Assembly (NCBI GenBank): GCA_019155185.1 | Contig: CM032804.1 | Location: forward strand, 7,288,492 to 7,352,491 | Length of the DNA: 64,000 nt | Reading direction: 5' to 3' | Source of the DNA: Beaufortia kweichowensis | Lineage: Eukaryota > Chordata > Actinopteri > Cypriniformes > Gastromyzontidae | Shown: one piece after another, positions 11,058-24,900 of the stretch | Position numbering within the stretch: position 1 is the stretch's first letter | How the letters are laid out: each line of letters starts with the position of its first letter | Program-made: the position numbers and the translations under genes | Notes under the pieces: model-generated | The model's database searches: none | What the model saw: only the letters and a program-made list of their open reading frames with translations | Told to the model about the DNA's origin: nothing

Positions 11058-12495
11058 ATGTCTCCGGCTATTATTTTATTTTTATCCATAGTTGTTTGTC
11101 TCGGCAGCCTTGTTTCAAGTGCAGGTTAGTGTTTTTTGTGCTATAGTAGTTGTGTCAGTTTAGATCTTTAAACATTTAATCTCTTTTGTTGCTTATTTGA
11201 GGTTGGATTTTGTGCTAAGTGACAGCACAATTTATTTCGAGAAGTACATTTTTCATTGAAAACATTTTAATTTTACATGTATACATCTGATGTACAGCAA
11301 TGTGGAGTCATTACTTATTATTAGTGATAGTTTCATCTCTTAACATGCTAAAATTAGAGTATATTACTGTACATTTGGTATAATGATCAAAACTGTTTTA
11401 TTACCTGATTTGTTTTTTTAGATGAGAACAGATTTAAAGGTGAAAATTACACCATTAGGTGTTCGACACCTCAGGGAGAGGCAGTAGGTGTATATTTGTA
11501 CAACAGACGAGATGTACAGCGGGAAGTCCTGTATTACGATTTTCAGTCAGGTGATTTAACTGTTTATAAAGACTACGAAGGACGTGTTAATGTCATTAAT
11601 GGAAGTATCCTGACAATCAACATCTTGAACCTTCAACTCAATGATGCTGGGGCTTACTGGTGTTCACGTATTTTACAACTTGATTTTAAATGTGAAATGA
11701 CGGCAGACAACGGTGTTTTTCTTTTGGTAGACGGTATGTGTACGTTTTTTACTGTTTTTAATGTTCAGTATTTAATTACGAACTATAGACAACATTTTAG
11801 TGGAATTTTGCATATCTAATTGTATTACTTCACACACATTTTGTTGTTAGAGTAAATATCAGCAGGATTATGATCTTTAAATGTTTTTGATGTATTTTTG
11901 TGCATGGGTTTGACAGATGAAAATGTAAGGCAACCAAAGAAATCAATTGCATGTCTTATTTCCTGTAACCAAAAGATCAGTCTCAATTCTGGCTAGGCGT
12001 AAAGTATTATTTTGTTTGACAGTGCCATCGGCTGATGCATCTCTTTCCACTGCTAAACACTCCAACAGCATACATGATTTCCTGATACCAGTGACAGCTC
12101 TGACCGCTGGCAGTGTGCTGTTACTCTTACTGCTTTTGTTTGGAGTGTACCTCGTACCCAAGGTAAATGTCATACTTGGTTACATGAACATGTAATTTAT
12201 ATAAAAAAAACATGTGTATATTGTACAGTGATGACTTTAGATTTGTCTGTAGGTGTTATTTTGTTCATGTAGGCTACTGTATGTTTCCATCTGTTTATTA
12301 TTTTGATCTCTGTCATCAATACTTAATTTTCTAACATGTGGGCAAATGTGTCTAAAGGTAATAAGCTGGTTAAATTAGTTCTATTGGTTTCCCCCTCAGA
12401 TAAAGAAAAACATTAAAAGAAAGAAAGAAGAAAAATCATCTGCCAATGAAGTATATGTGGTCATGAACGTCCCCCGTGGGCCAGGAGACATTTAA
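11058..12495 (+). CDS. cd7al: CD7-like single-Ig membrane receptor (4 exons, 204 aa)
   Basis: This is a predicted type I surface receptor of leukocytes. Exons: 11058-11124, 11422-11733, 12023-12162, 12400-12495, all phases consistent. Residues 1-22 are a signal peptide (MSPAIILFLSIVVCLGSLVS). Residues 23-126 form one V-type Ig domain with C36 and C103 as the disulfide pair, the core GVYLYN and the DAGAYWC end. A short stalk is followed by a transmembrane run of leucines (about 146-170) and a 31-residue basic tail. The GVYL...YY...GR...L-L-DAGxYxC pattern resembles CD7, and the tail carries YVVM (192-195), the YxxM type that binds PI3-kinase; as I recall, mammalian CD7 has such a motif. The symbol rests on resemblance only; a CD300- or NITR-like receptor is the alternative. 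A broken copy lies upstream of nmrk1. Confidence 0.75.
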
Positions 12496-12544
12496 CACTC
12501 CAGTTCAGATCTGAAACTCAAAATACCCGACCAAAAAAAATTGA

Positions 12545-12550
12545 AATAAA
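12545..12550 (+). promoter_or_regulatory. polyadenylation signal of the CD7-like gene
   Basis: AATAAA lies 50 bases after the stop codon. A second candidate (AATAAAA) lies near 12617. Confidence 0.5.
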
Positions 12551-12659
12551 AAAGTGTTCTAGGATGATAAAAATGAAGTAGTTTTTATAGTGTCATGCTT
12601 CAACATTATGTACAATAATAAAATCTGTTCAGAATTATGTAAATACTAGATGCTAGTGT

Positions 12660-14150
12660 CATAACGTCACAGTTTCACAAAGTTTCGGTTGTTTTTTTTT
12701 TTTTTATCTGGGTGTTAGACTTTGACTCATTTAGTTTTCAGTGTCGTTTCTGAGTCTGTAAGCATGTTTATCTGATATGAGGTTGGCTTTTTTTATGACC
12801 TGCTTTTGTACGCAGGTGGGTATTAGACATATTTGTTGTTAAGATGATATGCTTTCTTCAATATAACATCACTTTAAAAAGAATGTATGTATAACTTTAT
12901 CAGATGTTTATCACCCTGACTAGTGAATGTGCTACTTTAGCCACAGCCTGTTGTTATTTTACTTGCTCTTTGTCTGTCTCGGAGGGGGCTTTTGCACATT
13001 TTACATTCAGACAAGAATGCAGATTTCCTTCTGCGGTGGAAAACATTTGTGTCAAGGAAACCTCTACCTCTTTGTCTCCATTCTCACTGAACATCACTTC
13101 CATCTATATCTGTGTCAAACGTGATCTTGCTCTGTTACCAGAAACAAAGCAAGAGAATATACGTGTTTGTACTATGCTGCCTGTAAATAATAATAATAAT
13201 ACATCAAAAATAAACATGTTGCCATTTGCTCAAAAATTGTACCATTGCTTTTATTTTTGTACTGTGTTAAACGTGTTTAATTGAGACTGGAAACATTTAA
13301 CCATTTAAGATTTTGCTTTAGCAGCATGGTAAACAAGTTTTGAGCTGATGAGGATGTGGTTTACCATTTTTCAGTCAGAACATCTGTATATAAAGGTCAC
13401 GGATGAGGCCATTGACTTTAGATGTAAACGGTGAAAAACTGCTTAGATTAGATAAAGAGTCACTAGTTTCGTCATCAATTTACGTAATCAAAGGCTATGA
13501 TGGTGTTTAATAGTCTTTATGCATACTAAGCAAATCTAAACTGACCTAAATAAATGAGCTTGTGTGTGGGTACATTTACATTTACAAGTGACCAGTGGCA
13601 CACTGTGACCTATAAAGGGTAAGGTGTCTTGCTCAAGAACACTTCAGTTGTTTTCTGCTGGTACTGGGAATCAAACAACCTTCTGATCACAATTCCAACT
13701 CTCTAACCACTAGTAATAAATGTCAACTGTCAAATGTTAGTAGAAAAGACAGCATTTTTTTATTGATTCATACAGTTGAATGTAATCAAATGGAAATATC
13801 TTATCAAAAAGGACATGAATGTACAGCCTTGGGGCACGCTTTAACATGTCACGTGATCTCTTTACGTAAATGGGTTGACGTCATAACTATAGAGTAGTGA
13901 CTGAAGTCTGTATCATCTGAAGGAAATGAAAACTATATTTGTACAGTTTTAAAAGTAGATTAGTTTAGGCAGCCTATATTGTTTTTTTTACTTGATATGA
14001 ATTTGATTATTTAGAGTATGTTATGTATTAGAGTGATGTTTGAATATTTATTACGTAATCACACTGTTTAACACGCTATTTAATACATTGTAAACTGTTA
14101 AAGACGTGGTGTTGTCCAAAAAAGTAGCCTACAATTTATTATATAGCCTA
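12660..14150. other. intergenic stretch between the CD7-like gene and septin 9
   Basis: I see no supported gene here. An open frame at 12904-13284 has no recognisable domain or splice context. The stretch contains a tRNA-derived SINE fragment (13570-13715). Confidence 0.5.
13570..13715 (-). mobile_element. tRNA-derived SINE fragment
   Basis: On the minus strand the text shows an A-box-like AGTGGTTAGAGAGTTGG and a B-box-like GGTTGTTTGATTCCC, followed by TTGAGCAAGACACCTTACCC. This is the layout of common fish tRNA-derived SINEs. The copy is diverged. Confidence 0.7.
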
Positions 14151-14199
14151 TCTTTCGTCAAGTCCCCGTGATGTGATTCACCATCTGATTCGTGTGTAT

Positions 14200-14478
14200 T
14201 TCTATCGTGAGGCGGAGTTTAACCCACAGGTGTGTGTATGAACAGGTAAACCTGGAGGTGTGTGTGGCACTTACAGTCCTCTATACAGACGCTTTAACGT
14301 AAGTGCGCAAGTCGATAACATTAACAAAAGTCGATATATTTCGTTCCTGGTTCACGTGTGCTGTACAGAGTGTTTTGAAGGGAATTTTTCCGCAACGATC
14401 AAACATAGATGTTGCGATCTCAGATCCGGACCTGATAGACTGAAGTGAAGATCCTCAGGAGAAAAGTGGCCTGTGAAC
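14200..14478 (+). promoter_or_regulatory. probable promoter and 5' UTR of the septin 9 long form
   Basis: This stretch is GC-richer and CpG-containing, unlike the AT-rich sequence before it, and directly precedes the MKKSYSG exon. I see no TATA box in a suitable place. The exact transcription start cannot be read from sequence alone. Confidence 0.4.
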
Positions 14479-14497
14479 ATGAAGAAATCATATTCTG
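14479..14497 (+). CDS. septin9: septin 9 exon 1, long-form start (MKKSYSG)
   Basis: ATG AAG AAA TCA TAT TCT G then GTGAGT. It encodes MKKSYS plus the first base of Gly, the start of the human SEPT9 v1 form as I recall it. It ends in phase 1 and joins 18952, giving MKKSYSGIARSTSGRMRR. Confidence 0.92.
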
Positions 14498-17400
14498 GTG
14501 AGTATATGTAGCTACTGTTAAACTCCTGCCGTCATATCTGCTTTCATATCAGTACACAATGTCAAAGTGAAAGCAAACTGTAAGTTCATTGTCGGTGTGC
14601 CACCTTAACAGTTTATTAATATTGTATGTACTGTATATGCATCGTTAGTATTACTACAACTAAAGTTTGTTTTGTTATAATCAGGACAATTGACGTACCC
14701 ACACATGATTTTATGTAATAAATATTTATATTAAAATTAAATAAGATAAAAGACAATGTAGGATTGTTTTGCTGTTGTGTCTCTATTATGGGCGGGTCGA
14801 TATTGTTTTTTTGTTGTTGTTGTGAAAAATCCAGTATTACTGTCTAATCTGCACTATTAATAAGATTTGCATGTTGTGTTACTGATTTTGAATGATACAA
14901 AGCATGCACATTAATATTTTAAGCATATTATGAGTGACTTACTAGTGTACTTTAGTATGCTATATTCCTAGAAGTAAACCTCACGGTTAGTGTATGACTA
15001 GAAACACTCAGTATGATCCCACCACCTCAGTTGTATGTTTTTTTTAACAATGGTGGTGTATTGTGACATGGACAACACTTTATCATAGGGTCTGTGGTCC
15101 TGAATTGCGATATGTCCTGTTTCGTTGAGCGGCGAAGCCTGGGGCGCTACATAAAGCCCTTCCATTGAGAACAGCCGCGTGTTTCCTTCCCTGTAATCTC
15201 AACAGACGCATAAGGCGAACTCTCTGTGTACACAATGATTTGGCAGGAATGTAGCGTTTCCTCGGGCCTGCCAAAGTCATTGTCACAGCCCAACTCCTCT
15301 CGCACACATGTTGGATCATGTAATCCGTCAGTACTTTTTCTCTTTTGCTCTCTGGCAGCACATTCTGCCGTGTGTTTGTAAAAGCTGACCTCATTCAGAG
15401 AACATCCCTCAAGTGCAACCTTGGCCTTCAACAAATAGATTGCAGGAGGACCTGCAAGAAGGACTCAAAAGCCATTTATATAAGTGCTGTCACATTTGAG
15501 AGATTGATACACAACCCTTTGAGTTGTGTGTACGTATGTGCTGTGCCATGGACTTTAGGTCACGCCCTGAGAACTTGAGGTAAATCAGTAACTCACAATG
15601 AGACGTAATTAAACACCGGCGCTAGGACAAGAGTCCTTAAGATCTATTTAAAAAAGGGCTGCATAAATCACATATTAAGATTCAAACTTGTGCACAAAAT
15701 GTGAAATTGTAATCGAAAAGTTTTGTCACCTCTATTTTTAGCTTCAGAGTGTCTAGTGCACAACAAGCGTTATGCATGACACTTCTGCATGTCAGATTTT
15801 ACGCTTTCCATGTGCAAGATCTTATGTGAAAATATATCTCCCCTGTCTCATCTGAAAATGAATCATTACGGCTGGATGAATGAATCTCTTTGTTAATCCT
15901 TTATTTTGGACGATTGCCCAAACCAGCTTACCGAGGCAATAGAGACTCTGCACTATAACACATTTTTTTTATCAGTTTCTGGCTCCTTCGCCTTAACTCC
16001 CCGCCTTCTCTTTCCTGACCTGCCCTGTCATCAGTCGGGCTGACAGGTGAGTCAGCGGCAGCACAAACCCACTGTGAAATTAACTCAGGGCAAGGGTGCT
16101 TGGAAATTCCTCACTGCTTTCCGAGCTGTTGATCACAGTGATTTTCAGCATGCATCACATGTTTCACATGGGCATGAACATCATCTCTTATGACAGCCGT
16201 TGATATGACACTGAAACTGACAGATGGTTTGGTCTTTCTCACCTCCTCCGTGACTCTCTGTCTTTGTCACTCAAGACTCAGATTGTTGGCTTTCTGATTA
16301 CTGAGTGTGGACACAGGAATGCGGTGGATTGATAATGGCACTTCATCTGGCAGGGTGTGTGTGAAGACGGGAACTTTCACAAACACTGCAAGCTGGATCC
16401 TCATTTCCAAAAATGTTCTGCTTTGTGTATTTTAACATCTCTTGGAGTTTTTTACTTCCACTGTTGCCTCTTGTCATATTCACTTTTGAGTGCTGTAATT
16501 TCTTTATTTTTCCATATTGTAAAGCTGCTTTTGATTAATGTGTAAAAATTGCAATACAAATAAACTAAATTGAATTAAAATAAAATGATTATTTTATATA
16601 TTTGACCATATGGCAATATGGAATTATTTAGATATTTTTTACTTGTCTATTTGCAGCATTTTCTTTATTTCTCTCCTAAGAATATAATATTATTAATATT
16701 AATATTATAATATAATTTAAGAATATAAGCCTCTTAATACAATATAAATGAGCAGAAGATACTGTATCTTATTCAAACCAAAGGAAGTGACCCTATAATG
16801 TTATTGCATAATCTCTCCTCAATTATTAGGGAATAACTTTGCTCTCTATGTTTGGTTTGCCTTTGACCTGACTGTCAACTATTTAGACAATAGTTCAGGG
16901 ACCCTCACACACAAAACCTCACACACACACAATTTGAAATCAATATTATTGTTGCCATTTACACGGAGATATCTGCATTTGATTTTGCTCAGCTGTGAAA
17001 TACATATATGCAACAATGCAAAGCCAATGGACAGATCTGTAGTGTGTATGGACTGTACTTAGACACTGTAAAGTGAATGTTTAAGTGCTACTTTAAGTAA
17101 GAGATTATAAAGGTGAAGCTGTTATCACATAAAATCAGTTATAATTCACATGAATTATTACGACAGGTTAATTGAAAGAAAAGACAAAGGTAAAAAGATG
17201 GCAGTGTAGGTGTCAGGCAGGCCACATTTGAGTCTGTGTGTTTGGCAATGCCGGCCTGTTCAGTCATGTCTCAATGTTATGTGAGGGGACCCCTTATATT
17301 TACATAGAAAACAACCAAAATGATCTCACCCTTCCTTATCTCTGTGGTGTGTCAATAAAACTGAGGAGATTTTCAACCACTTCATTAAATGTGAGTTCAT

Positions 17401-20400
17401 TTTGTCAGCAGTGTTTACCCTGCAGGAAGTATTTGTTGCACTTTATATTGTGTGTTTGTTTTCACACCAAGTCTGTTTTCATCTTTATTGTGTGAATAGT
17501 TTCTTCCATTTAGCCTGTGGCTTTTCTTCCATTTTAGCAAAAAAAGTTGTTGGCAGGAAAAAATTTTATGTTCTTTAATTGTGAAAAAACACTTTGTTTA
17601 TGCCTTATTTTCGCCAGTTATACTAATAACGTTTATTGATTTAGTTTTGACTGATTTAGTTTTCACACAGGTCAGCTTTCAATCATTTGCTTGTAGATAT
17701 TTCAATAACCCAGGTACCTTTTGTGAAGTCCATGCCAGCTTATATCTACTTTTGATTAGTGTCAGCTTTTGTCCATTGGACTAATTTAGACAAATGTTAG
17801 ACAAATTTGTATCTATTAAAATGTTGCTGTTTGTTGGATGCCTGTGATGCATGTCACTAACAGTTTCCTTAAAACAATTTGATGACCTAGTTGCTCCATT
17901 GTGCAAGATTTATTAGAAACTCTCTGTCATGTTCAGGGCTGCATCAGATGTCAGTCTTACCAGATGCTTGTTAATGTTTTTATGGCATTAAACCACAGAG
18001 CCATTATCTAGATTCCTCTGTATTCAAATCTTACTGACTCACCACAGTTTCAGGAAAGAGTATCTGGCAGTGTTTAGCAGAAACGCTGAATAAACCTGCA
18101 CATCTGTATGGTAACTAATAAATGTCTTGTCAACACTGACGCACAGTTACTGCTATTTATGTGGCAGTTGTCATAGTTAGTTACCTTAGTTAGTTACAAA
18201 CAGGAAATTCACACGTTCAGCGGTGCATTGCAACTAACACTTCAGTACAGACTTGACCTTTGCAATACAGTAATGAAAAAAAAATCACAATGCAAAATTT
18301 AATGTTCCTTAAAGGTTGAATTTTCTTTAAGCATGTTATAATTTCATTCACTTCATTCTTTATTTCATTTTAGAGAATATGGCGTGGAAATGTTTTTTGT
18401 AACAAAATTATTGTTCTCACTTTTCGCATTTTTTTTAATCTTTATCTCATGCGTTTGTTTCAAACATTAATGTACTTTAAATGATTATATCCTACAATGG
18501 TATTGCACATTTATCTAGGCACATGACCTACATTACCAAACCAGCGCACACATGGGATATTTGTTTGACCTTCTCACTACTGACTCATCTCACTACTTTA
18601 CTTCACTTACCTTTATGAATATAAACAGTTACTTTTTTCCTACATAATGTTCCATGCATTTCCACACTGCTATTGACCTTATGTTTCTCTATTCCAGTAA
18701 AGACTTAATAAGTCATAAGCATTTGATCCCTCTCTCTGTGTTTGTGACCCATCTGCCTTGATTTTGCAGACACATGCAGCCCATGTTAAGTGGGCAGAGC
18801 ATCATTTATTTGATGTCTATTCCTAACCCATCTGCTCTGCTCCATTTCTTCTGGACATTGTGTTCTTTGTCTCTTCTTCAGTGTCCTTCCTTCTGCAAGT
18901 ACTGATCACTGATTCCTAATTTTGTTTCTTTTATGTCTTCTGTGCTGACAGGCATCGCTCGGTCCACCAGTGGCAGGATGAGAAGGCCAGAGAAAGGAGA
19001 TGCAACCAGTCCCACTGGTACTAGTAAGTGGTCATGTTTATACTCTGGCTTTTGTGTATTCTGACACAGTAGTGCCATACAAAGTCAACTGCAGTAACTA
19101 CAGAGAAATGACAGAGAAAGTAATCTTTAGCTGTATGTAAACTCAATGTAGGTAATGTAGATTACATTTGTGTCATATTTGTGACAGCTAAGAGAAATTA
19201 ATTCAGGTATTTAGTCTATGTAAAAAAACTGTTTGAAACCAGATACATTTTTTACTGTGCACACATTTTTATTTTCCTTAGTTTCAGCATTGATGTAGAT
19301 TTATTGACATCTTCAAGAGTCATTTTTGGATACGTATGTATATGAGTGTGTGTGTGTGTGTGTGTATGCATGCACCATCAGGTGTTGTTTATGCTTTGAA
19401 AACATCTCCGTTTTTATGAACATAGACGTGTGCACCTCTGTACATATGTGGTCAGCGTGTGAATGTGCGTATATATGTCTAAAAAAGTGTGGTAATACCT
19501 CACCGCTGAAGCATCCTCTCGCAGCGGGACTGCTTTTGCAATGTCAGCACATCTGCATATGGGGGCTGGTTTTCCACCCAGAGAGATCTGCATGAGCTAA
19601 ATAAACAAAACATGCACATAAACACATGCTCACAAATAACACACACTGGGTCTGGATTGATATCTCTTGTGCTTGTGTGTATTGTGCAGGTACATTTTAG
19701 ACATCAGGTTTTGTTTTATAGCAGCTAACCAACTTACTTATTGTGTGTGGGTGTATATAGAAAATGGGAATATGTCTATGATTTTCTTATTATTACTCAT
19801 GATTTTGCATTTGTATCTATTCCTACAACATTGTGTTGCCATTATGGTAGCCACATACAAAAGGTTTCTTTTGAATTGGTCGGAAGATTGTCTCACCCAA
19901 ATTCGCCATTATAAGGATTAAACTAATTAGACATTCATTGAATGTCTAATTTTGGAGTTTTTGGAGTATTTACATTAGCATTGAAATGTTTGAGTACATA
20001 ATTTTATTAAGTAACATTTTGGAATATTACAATTCTCAAATGTTCTTTGCTGTCTTAATTTGCTTTTAACATTTAAGAGTTCTCTTTTATGACCTTTTCT
20101 TTTCTTTGGGTGGGATTATGACCAAATTTAACCAACTGTTAATTCTTTGATGGTTTTGGGTCTGTGGTTCTATTTACAGTCAACTCAAGAATGTAATGTT
20201 TTATTTGCTTTTGGACTCATTTTGTGGACAAATATAAACACTTTACTGTACTGTATGTTGTGGACCAAACAGAGATGTTTATTGTTGAAAAGAACATTCC
20301 CATTAGATCAAAGAGTATCATAGTGTGTGTATGATTGCGGAAAACAAAAGAAATTCTGATAACGTTTGTGTGTTTAAGATGTCAGAAGTCCTTAAGCCCT

Positions 20401-21951
20401 TATATAAAGCACACATTGTGCTAAACATCTTTGACCGCTGTAATGGTATGCTGAGTGTTGTCCTCTGTGACATTATTGTGTAAAATGTGTGTTTGTGTTT
20501 TTTTCTATTTAAGAATTCTATAGGTTAGCAATACATTTTCCCTATTCCTAACCTTTGCAAGCACCACAATGTGACATCATCACGGTGAAATCTCTAGACT
20601 CTGCTGACTTCTCTTTGTGTATTAGTGTGTCATGTGCTGCTAGCACACCCTATTGCTCGCCAAAACTGTGACACAGCCTCTCTTTGAGGTCTGTGAAATG
20701 TCATGTGTTTGGGATGTTAAGGCTAGGAGTGGGTGTAGATCTATGAACTCTCTCATAGAGGCAGTATTGTTCCTGTGTTAGGAGGTTCTTGGAGAGAATG
20801 CTTTACAAATCTTCGATATACAAATCTACAAATTATTGGTTGACATTTCTTAGTACAAAGCTACAAACACAAAACAGTCCGTCAGCTCAGTATATCAGCA
20901 TTTGTATACTACTTTTTGTTTGTGCGCCATTTTCTGTTTTATATGGTGGTATTGTTAAAGTTTAAGTATGTTTTTCCCATCATAACTGTACGGTGTTTAT
21001 GTTAAATTCTCATATTCCAGTTTAATAAGGCAAGGCGTTTGGGTGACAATTGGCACAAGAGGAGTGTTTGGGAAATCTGCTTGAGAACAAAAGTTTGTGG
21101 GTTTGATTTAAGCGGACACATATACTGATAAATATCTACTTTAAGTGCACTTTATGTAGTTGAATGTTGGTGGATGAGTTTTAAAATCTAAGACAGCAGA
21201 CTATTAGAAGCACCAAAGACTAAAACTTTGAAGAATGAAATCTTTGAAGTGCTTTGACTGATTCATAGAATCTCAGCTGTTTTCATGGAATCCATTGTTT
21301 ACCACGGTAAATGAAATATGAGGCCAGTTTACTGAATTTTTGAGTGTGTTTTGACATCTTGACCAAAGTGTGTATTTCCACATAAGTATTTAAGCCCCTC
21401 TCCCATCTGCCTGCTCGTGGAATGACCCTGGACCTCCCCAGAAGGATAAGCCAAAGGTCATTCTCACTTCCTGAACAAAGCCACATCATCCTACTCCAAA
21501 CACTGGATTGCTAAAGGAAGACTGCATACTTGAAATTAGGCAAGGTATGAATTTGTTTGTTTATAGTCTAAGTAAGTGTTTGGATGTTTGTTTTCAAGCG
21601 CTCTAGGGTAGTGTTGGTCATCTCCTCCAGCCTGTCACTTGTGGACGAACACATGCCAGGAAATCAGAGGGCAGTCCTGGATTCCTCAAGTCAGCTGAGA
21701 GAAGATATTTTAGGAAGACACACTCCTATCACATGTCCTTGGGTTTCCATCTCACACACAATGCTTCCTCAGTATCAGAGGACAGAGCCAGAAAGACTGA
21801 GAGAGAAGAAACGGGAAAAGTAAAGGCAACAAAAGCAAAAGAAACTCCATATGATCAGCACATGGGTATGCTGTAATTCTGTATCCGCTCATTATAATGG
21901 CACACGGAAGAAATTAAAGAGGAAAATTGAGGAGTAAAGGAGCGAGTGAGA

Positions 21952-21994
<43 letters not shown>

Positions 21995-24900
21995 AGGGAG
22001 AGGGAGGGAGAAGCCAGAGAAGAGTGAAGGAAAGCAAACAAGGAGGAGAAAGCGCTGGTGAGCTGCGAGAGAAAGGGGGAAGTCCAAAAAAAAACGGTTG
22101 GAGAGAGAGAGGCTACATGTGGCAGAGGAGGGTGTGCTCTTAGCCATGGAGGGGGACAAAATTGCAGGTAAGAGACCGGCTTACTGGCAAACACACGCTT
22201 TTGGAACATTTCCCAAAGGGCTTTTTATGTGCTGAACGCTGGAGTATATAGTGTGGTATTTTCCACTGCTTTATAAAAGAGAGAAGTTGGTGGTTTGTAG
22301 GGCAGTGCTCCTGTGTTTGTCGCTTTAGCTTGGATCTGGATTACTCTGTGTGTTAAAAGCTTTGTGGAGTTTATTGGGGCTCAAGAATTAATTTTAATAT
22401 GTATTTGCCTTCCTCGCATTTAAGTATATATTTATATTTTTAAATAAATTAACCTAACTTTTTTCAGTTTTAAGCTTTTAACAAAAGACAGATTTTACAC
22501 TGTACTACTTTTGTCCCTGGTGGCAGCGCAGGCTGATGTAAGTTTGTAAGATTTTCCGTTGACAGGGCTGGATTTTCCATAGGCTTTGAATGGAAACGGG
22601 AACCCGCTCATCAGGCTGTGACAGCAGGCAATAAAGACAGCTGTGTGTGTGTGTGTGTGTGAATGAAATGCTCTCAGATGCTGAATCAGTGCTATGGTGT
22701 GTTTGGGACTCTGGGAGTTATAAAGGATTACAGAAAATTACAGCGCTGTGATTTAGCTTTAAATAAATAAACGCAGTATATAATAATGGCCTTTATGTTG
22801 TATTTGAGGTGACACACCTGGTGAACTGACCGACAGGATAAATACATAAGGAATGACCCTCATGATCTCCATGACCTCACAGCAGGTCCTGAATCAGTTC
22901 TGAGCTTGTCAGCCATTAGTCCAAACTGGTCTATAATTGATTTAACAGGAACTGAGTCAGAGAAACAGAAGAGAGCAGTATAGACAATAGGAGGACTCTT
23001 TTATAGAATAATGCATGATTCTGAATGAAGGCTACTGTATATTCATATATCATGCTTTTACATGGTACTTTTAGGCACCATTATTAGCATGAAAGTTTTT
23101 GTTAGTGGTAAACTGAATGTACAGTTTCATCAGTCAGAGCTATTTATTAGAAAAGACAGACAGGAAGACTGAGGGACATGGAAAACAGGAAGTGGTGAAT
23201 AAGAGAAATGATGTAAGAATGGACCTTCGTCACATTACACTGCATTATTAATTTGAAGCAGTGTTTCTTAAAGTGTGGGCCGCGCCCATCAGGAAAACAC
23301 ATGGAGACGATGAATCAGAGTTGTGTTTGTACCTGTGTTTTAAACAAAGTTACATATTGAGTTGTACAATGCAAGAAATTACACATGATTGATTCTTCCT
23401 GTTGGTTTAAAGGGGGTGTGACCAAAAATGATTTTAAAGAATTATACAACTGTCTATTAAACAGATTGAACTCTTCAAGGTCATAGATCATTTCTAATTT
23501 TCATAGCTCTTTCTTCCTGGAGAATAGGCTGTCTACTAAAATGTTTTCTGAAAAGATGTATTTGTTATATTACAGTATATTGGGAAAACAACACCAATGT
23601 GCCACACAGTACAAAACATTAAACAGACAAACACTTCTGACCTCTTTTACATCCATGTCAAATTATAAAATGATGCCCAGGGTTTCTTTTGGTGTTTATT
23701 AAGATCATGGATTTGATTTCAGAAGATAACTGAATGAGATGTGATAGAAAAAAGCCTCTGTCAAGTGCATAAATGTGAAAAGCCACAATGAAAGTGGTGA
23801 AAGCTTTTTTTAGCTATCTGAGAAACCATAATGCAAACAATCTCTTCTCACTGCATGCATTTATCTTATTCGCCTTGAATATGTTTACACACTGGCGCCT
23901 TACAGATAGCAGACCTCACTGTTTCACACCGTTTTATCCTTTACAGAAGAAAACAACTAACTGCATCTCACAGTTGAACTTTGCGTCTTCCGTTCTTTTA
24001 TGTTTCAGTTAGTCGTGAAAGCAAATAGCAATAACAATAATAGAAAACAAAGGCATCAGTGAACATTATAAAACATGAAAGAGTTCAAGGCCATTTATAA
24101 CTCATGCAAGCAATGAGCAAATATAAAAAGAACAATGTCCTGTCTAGTCTTGTTTAAAACTGCTCTAAGACCAACTGTATTTTAGACTCACTTAACATGT
24201 TTTGTGACTTTACCACCCTCCATGTTAAATAGCTTTAATTGGGATACTGAGTCTCATGTGAATGGACATAGTTTTAAGCATACGTTTTCAGGAGAAATTT
24301 AGGAAAATTACAATTAATTAAGCAATGACTGAGTACACATATGGGGATTATTTGAGCATAATCTCAAACACAAGACATTTGGTAATTGTAGATGTGTGTG
24401 ATTTGGCGACTCCTGTGGCCAAATAATGAACTGAACAGAATATTTAAAATCACTTCAGTCCAGGTTGACTGGTATTTAAAAAAATAATAACTTAAAAGTG
24501 TAAACAGATTTTCAAAAGTTTGAAGCATTTATAACTGATAAATATTCTGAGATTAAAATGCTCTCTGATATGACCTGACTACATGACACCTCTACAAAGG
24601 CGTGACACTGTTGAGGCTGTTTGCACACTTCACTGCTCACATCTTGCAGCATTACAGTTTTTTTTGTAGTTTTTCATCAGTTATTCCTTGCTTCTTAACA
24701 CTTTTTGAAAAATGACTTCAAGTGAGATTTTACGCTGTTATTATTCTTTCAGATAGTATTTGTGAATATGTAGATAAACTTTTGTTTTGTTATTTATTCT
24801 CTGTCGTAACTAAATATACCAAGAGTGTTAAAACCTAGTAAGCTATCAGCCAATCCTCTTTATCAACAGAGGCCTCTGTGAAGCAAGACTTGTCATCCTA

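Larger units (their letters stand above)
19024..22145 (+). other. septin 9 intron region before the second alternative promoter
   Basis: This is AT-rich intron sequence with a (GT)n tract at 19345-19365. No exon was recognised until the MEGDKIA exon. Confidence 0.5.

Noticed and set aside
11917..11924. Possible 8-nt micro-exon (AT GAA AAT) in the CD7-like gene
   Set aside because: Including it breaks the phase with the next exon at 12023, whereas joining 11733 directly to 12023 keeps the frame through the transmembrane segment.
12904..13284. 126-residue open frame after the CD7-like gene
   Set aside because: There is no recognisable domain, it is cysteine- and threonine-rich by composition only, and it has no splice or promoter context.
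15083..15434. Overlapping minus-strand open frames in septin 9 intron 1
   Set aside because: There is no domain and no conserved motif. The patch is GC-richer and may be regulatory or an old repeat, but coding is unsupported.
21855..22209. Serine/leucine-rich minus-strand open frames over the first GA tract
   Set aside because: They are translations of the (GA)n microsatellite and its purine-rich flanks; no domain, start context or splicing supports them.
23261..23300. hAT-like transposon end (GTGTTTCTTAAAGTGTGGGC)
   Set aside because: The text resembles a hAT end, but I found no opposite end or 8-bp target duplication to bound an element.
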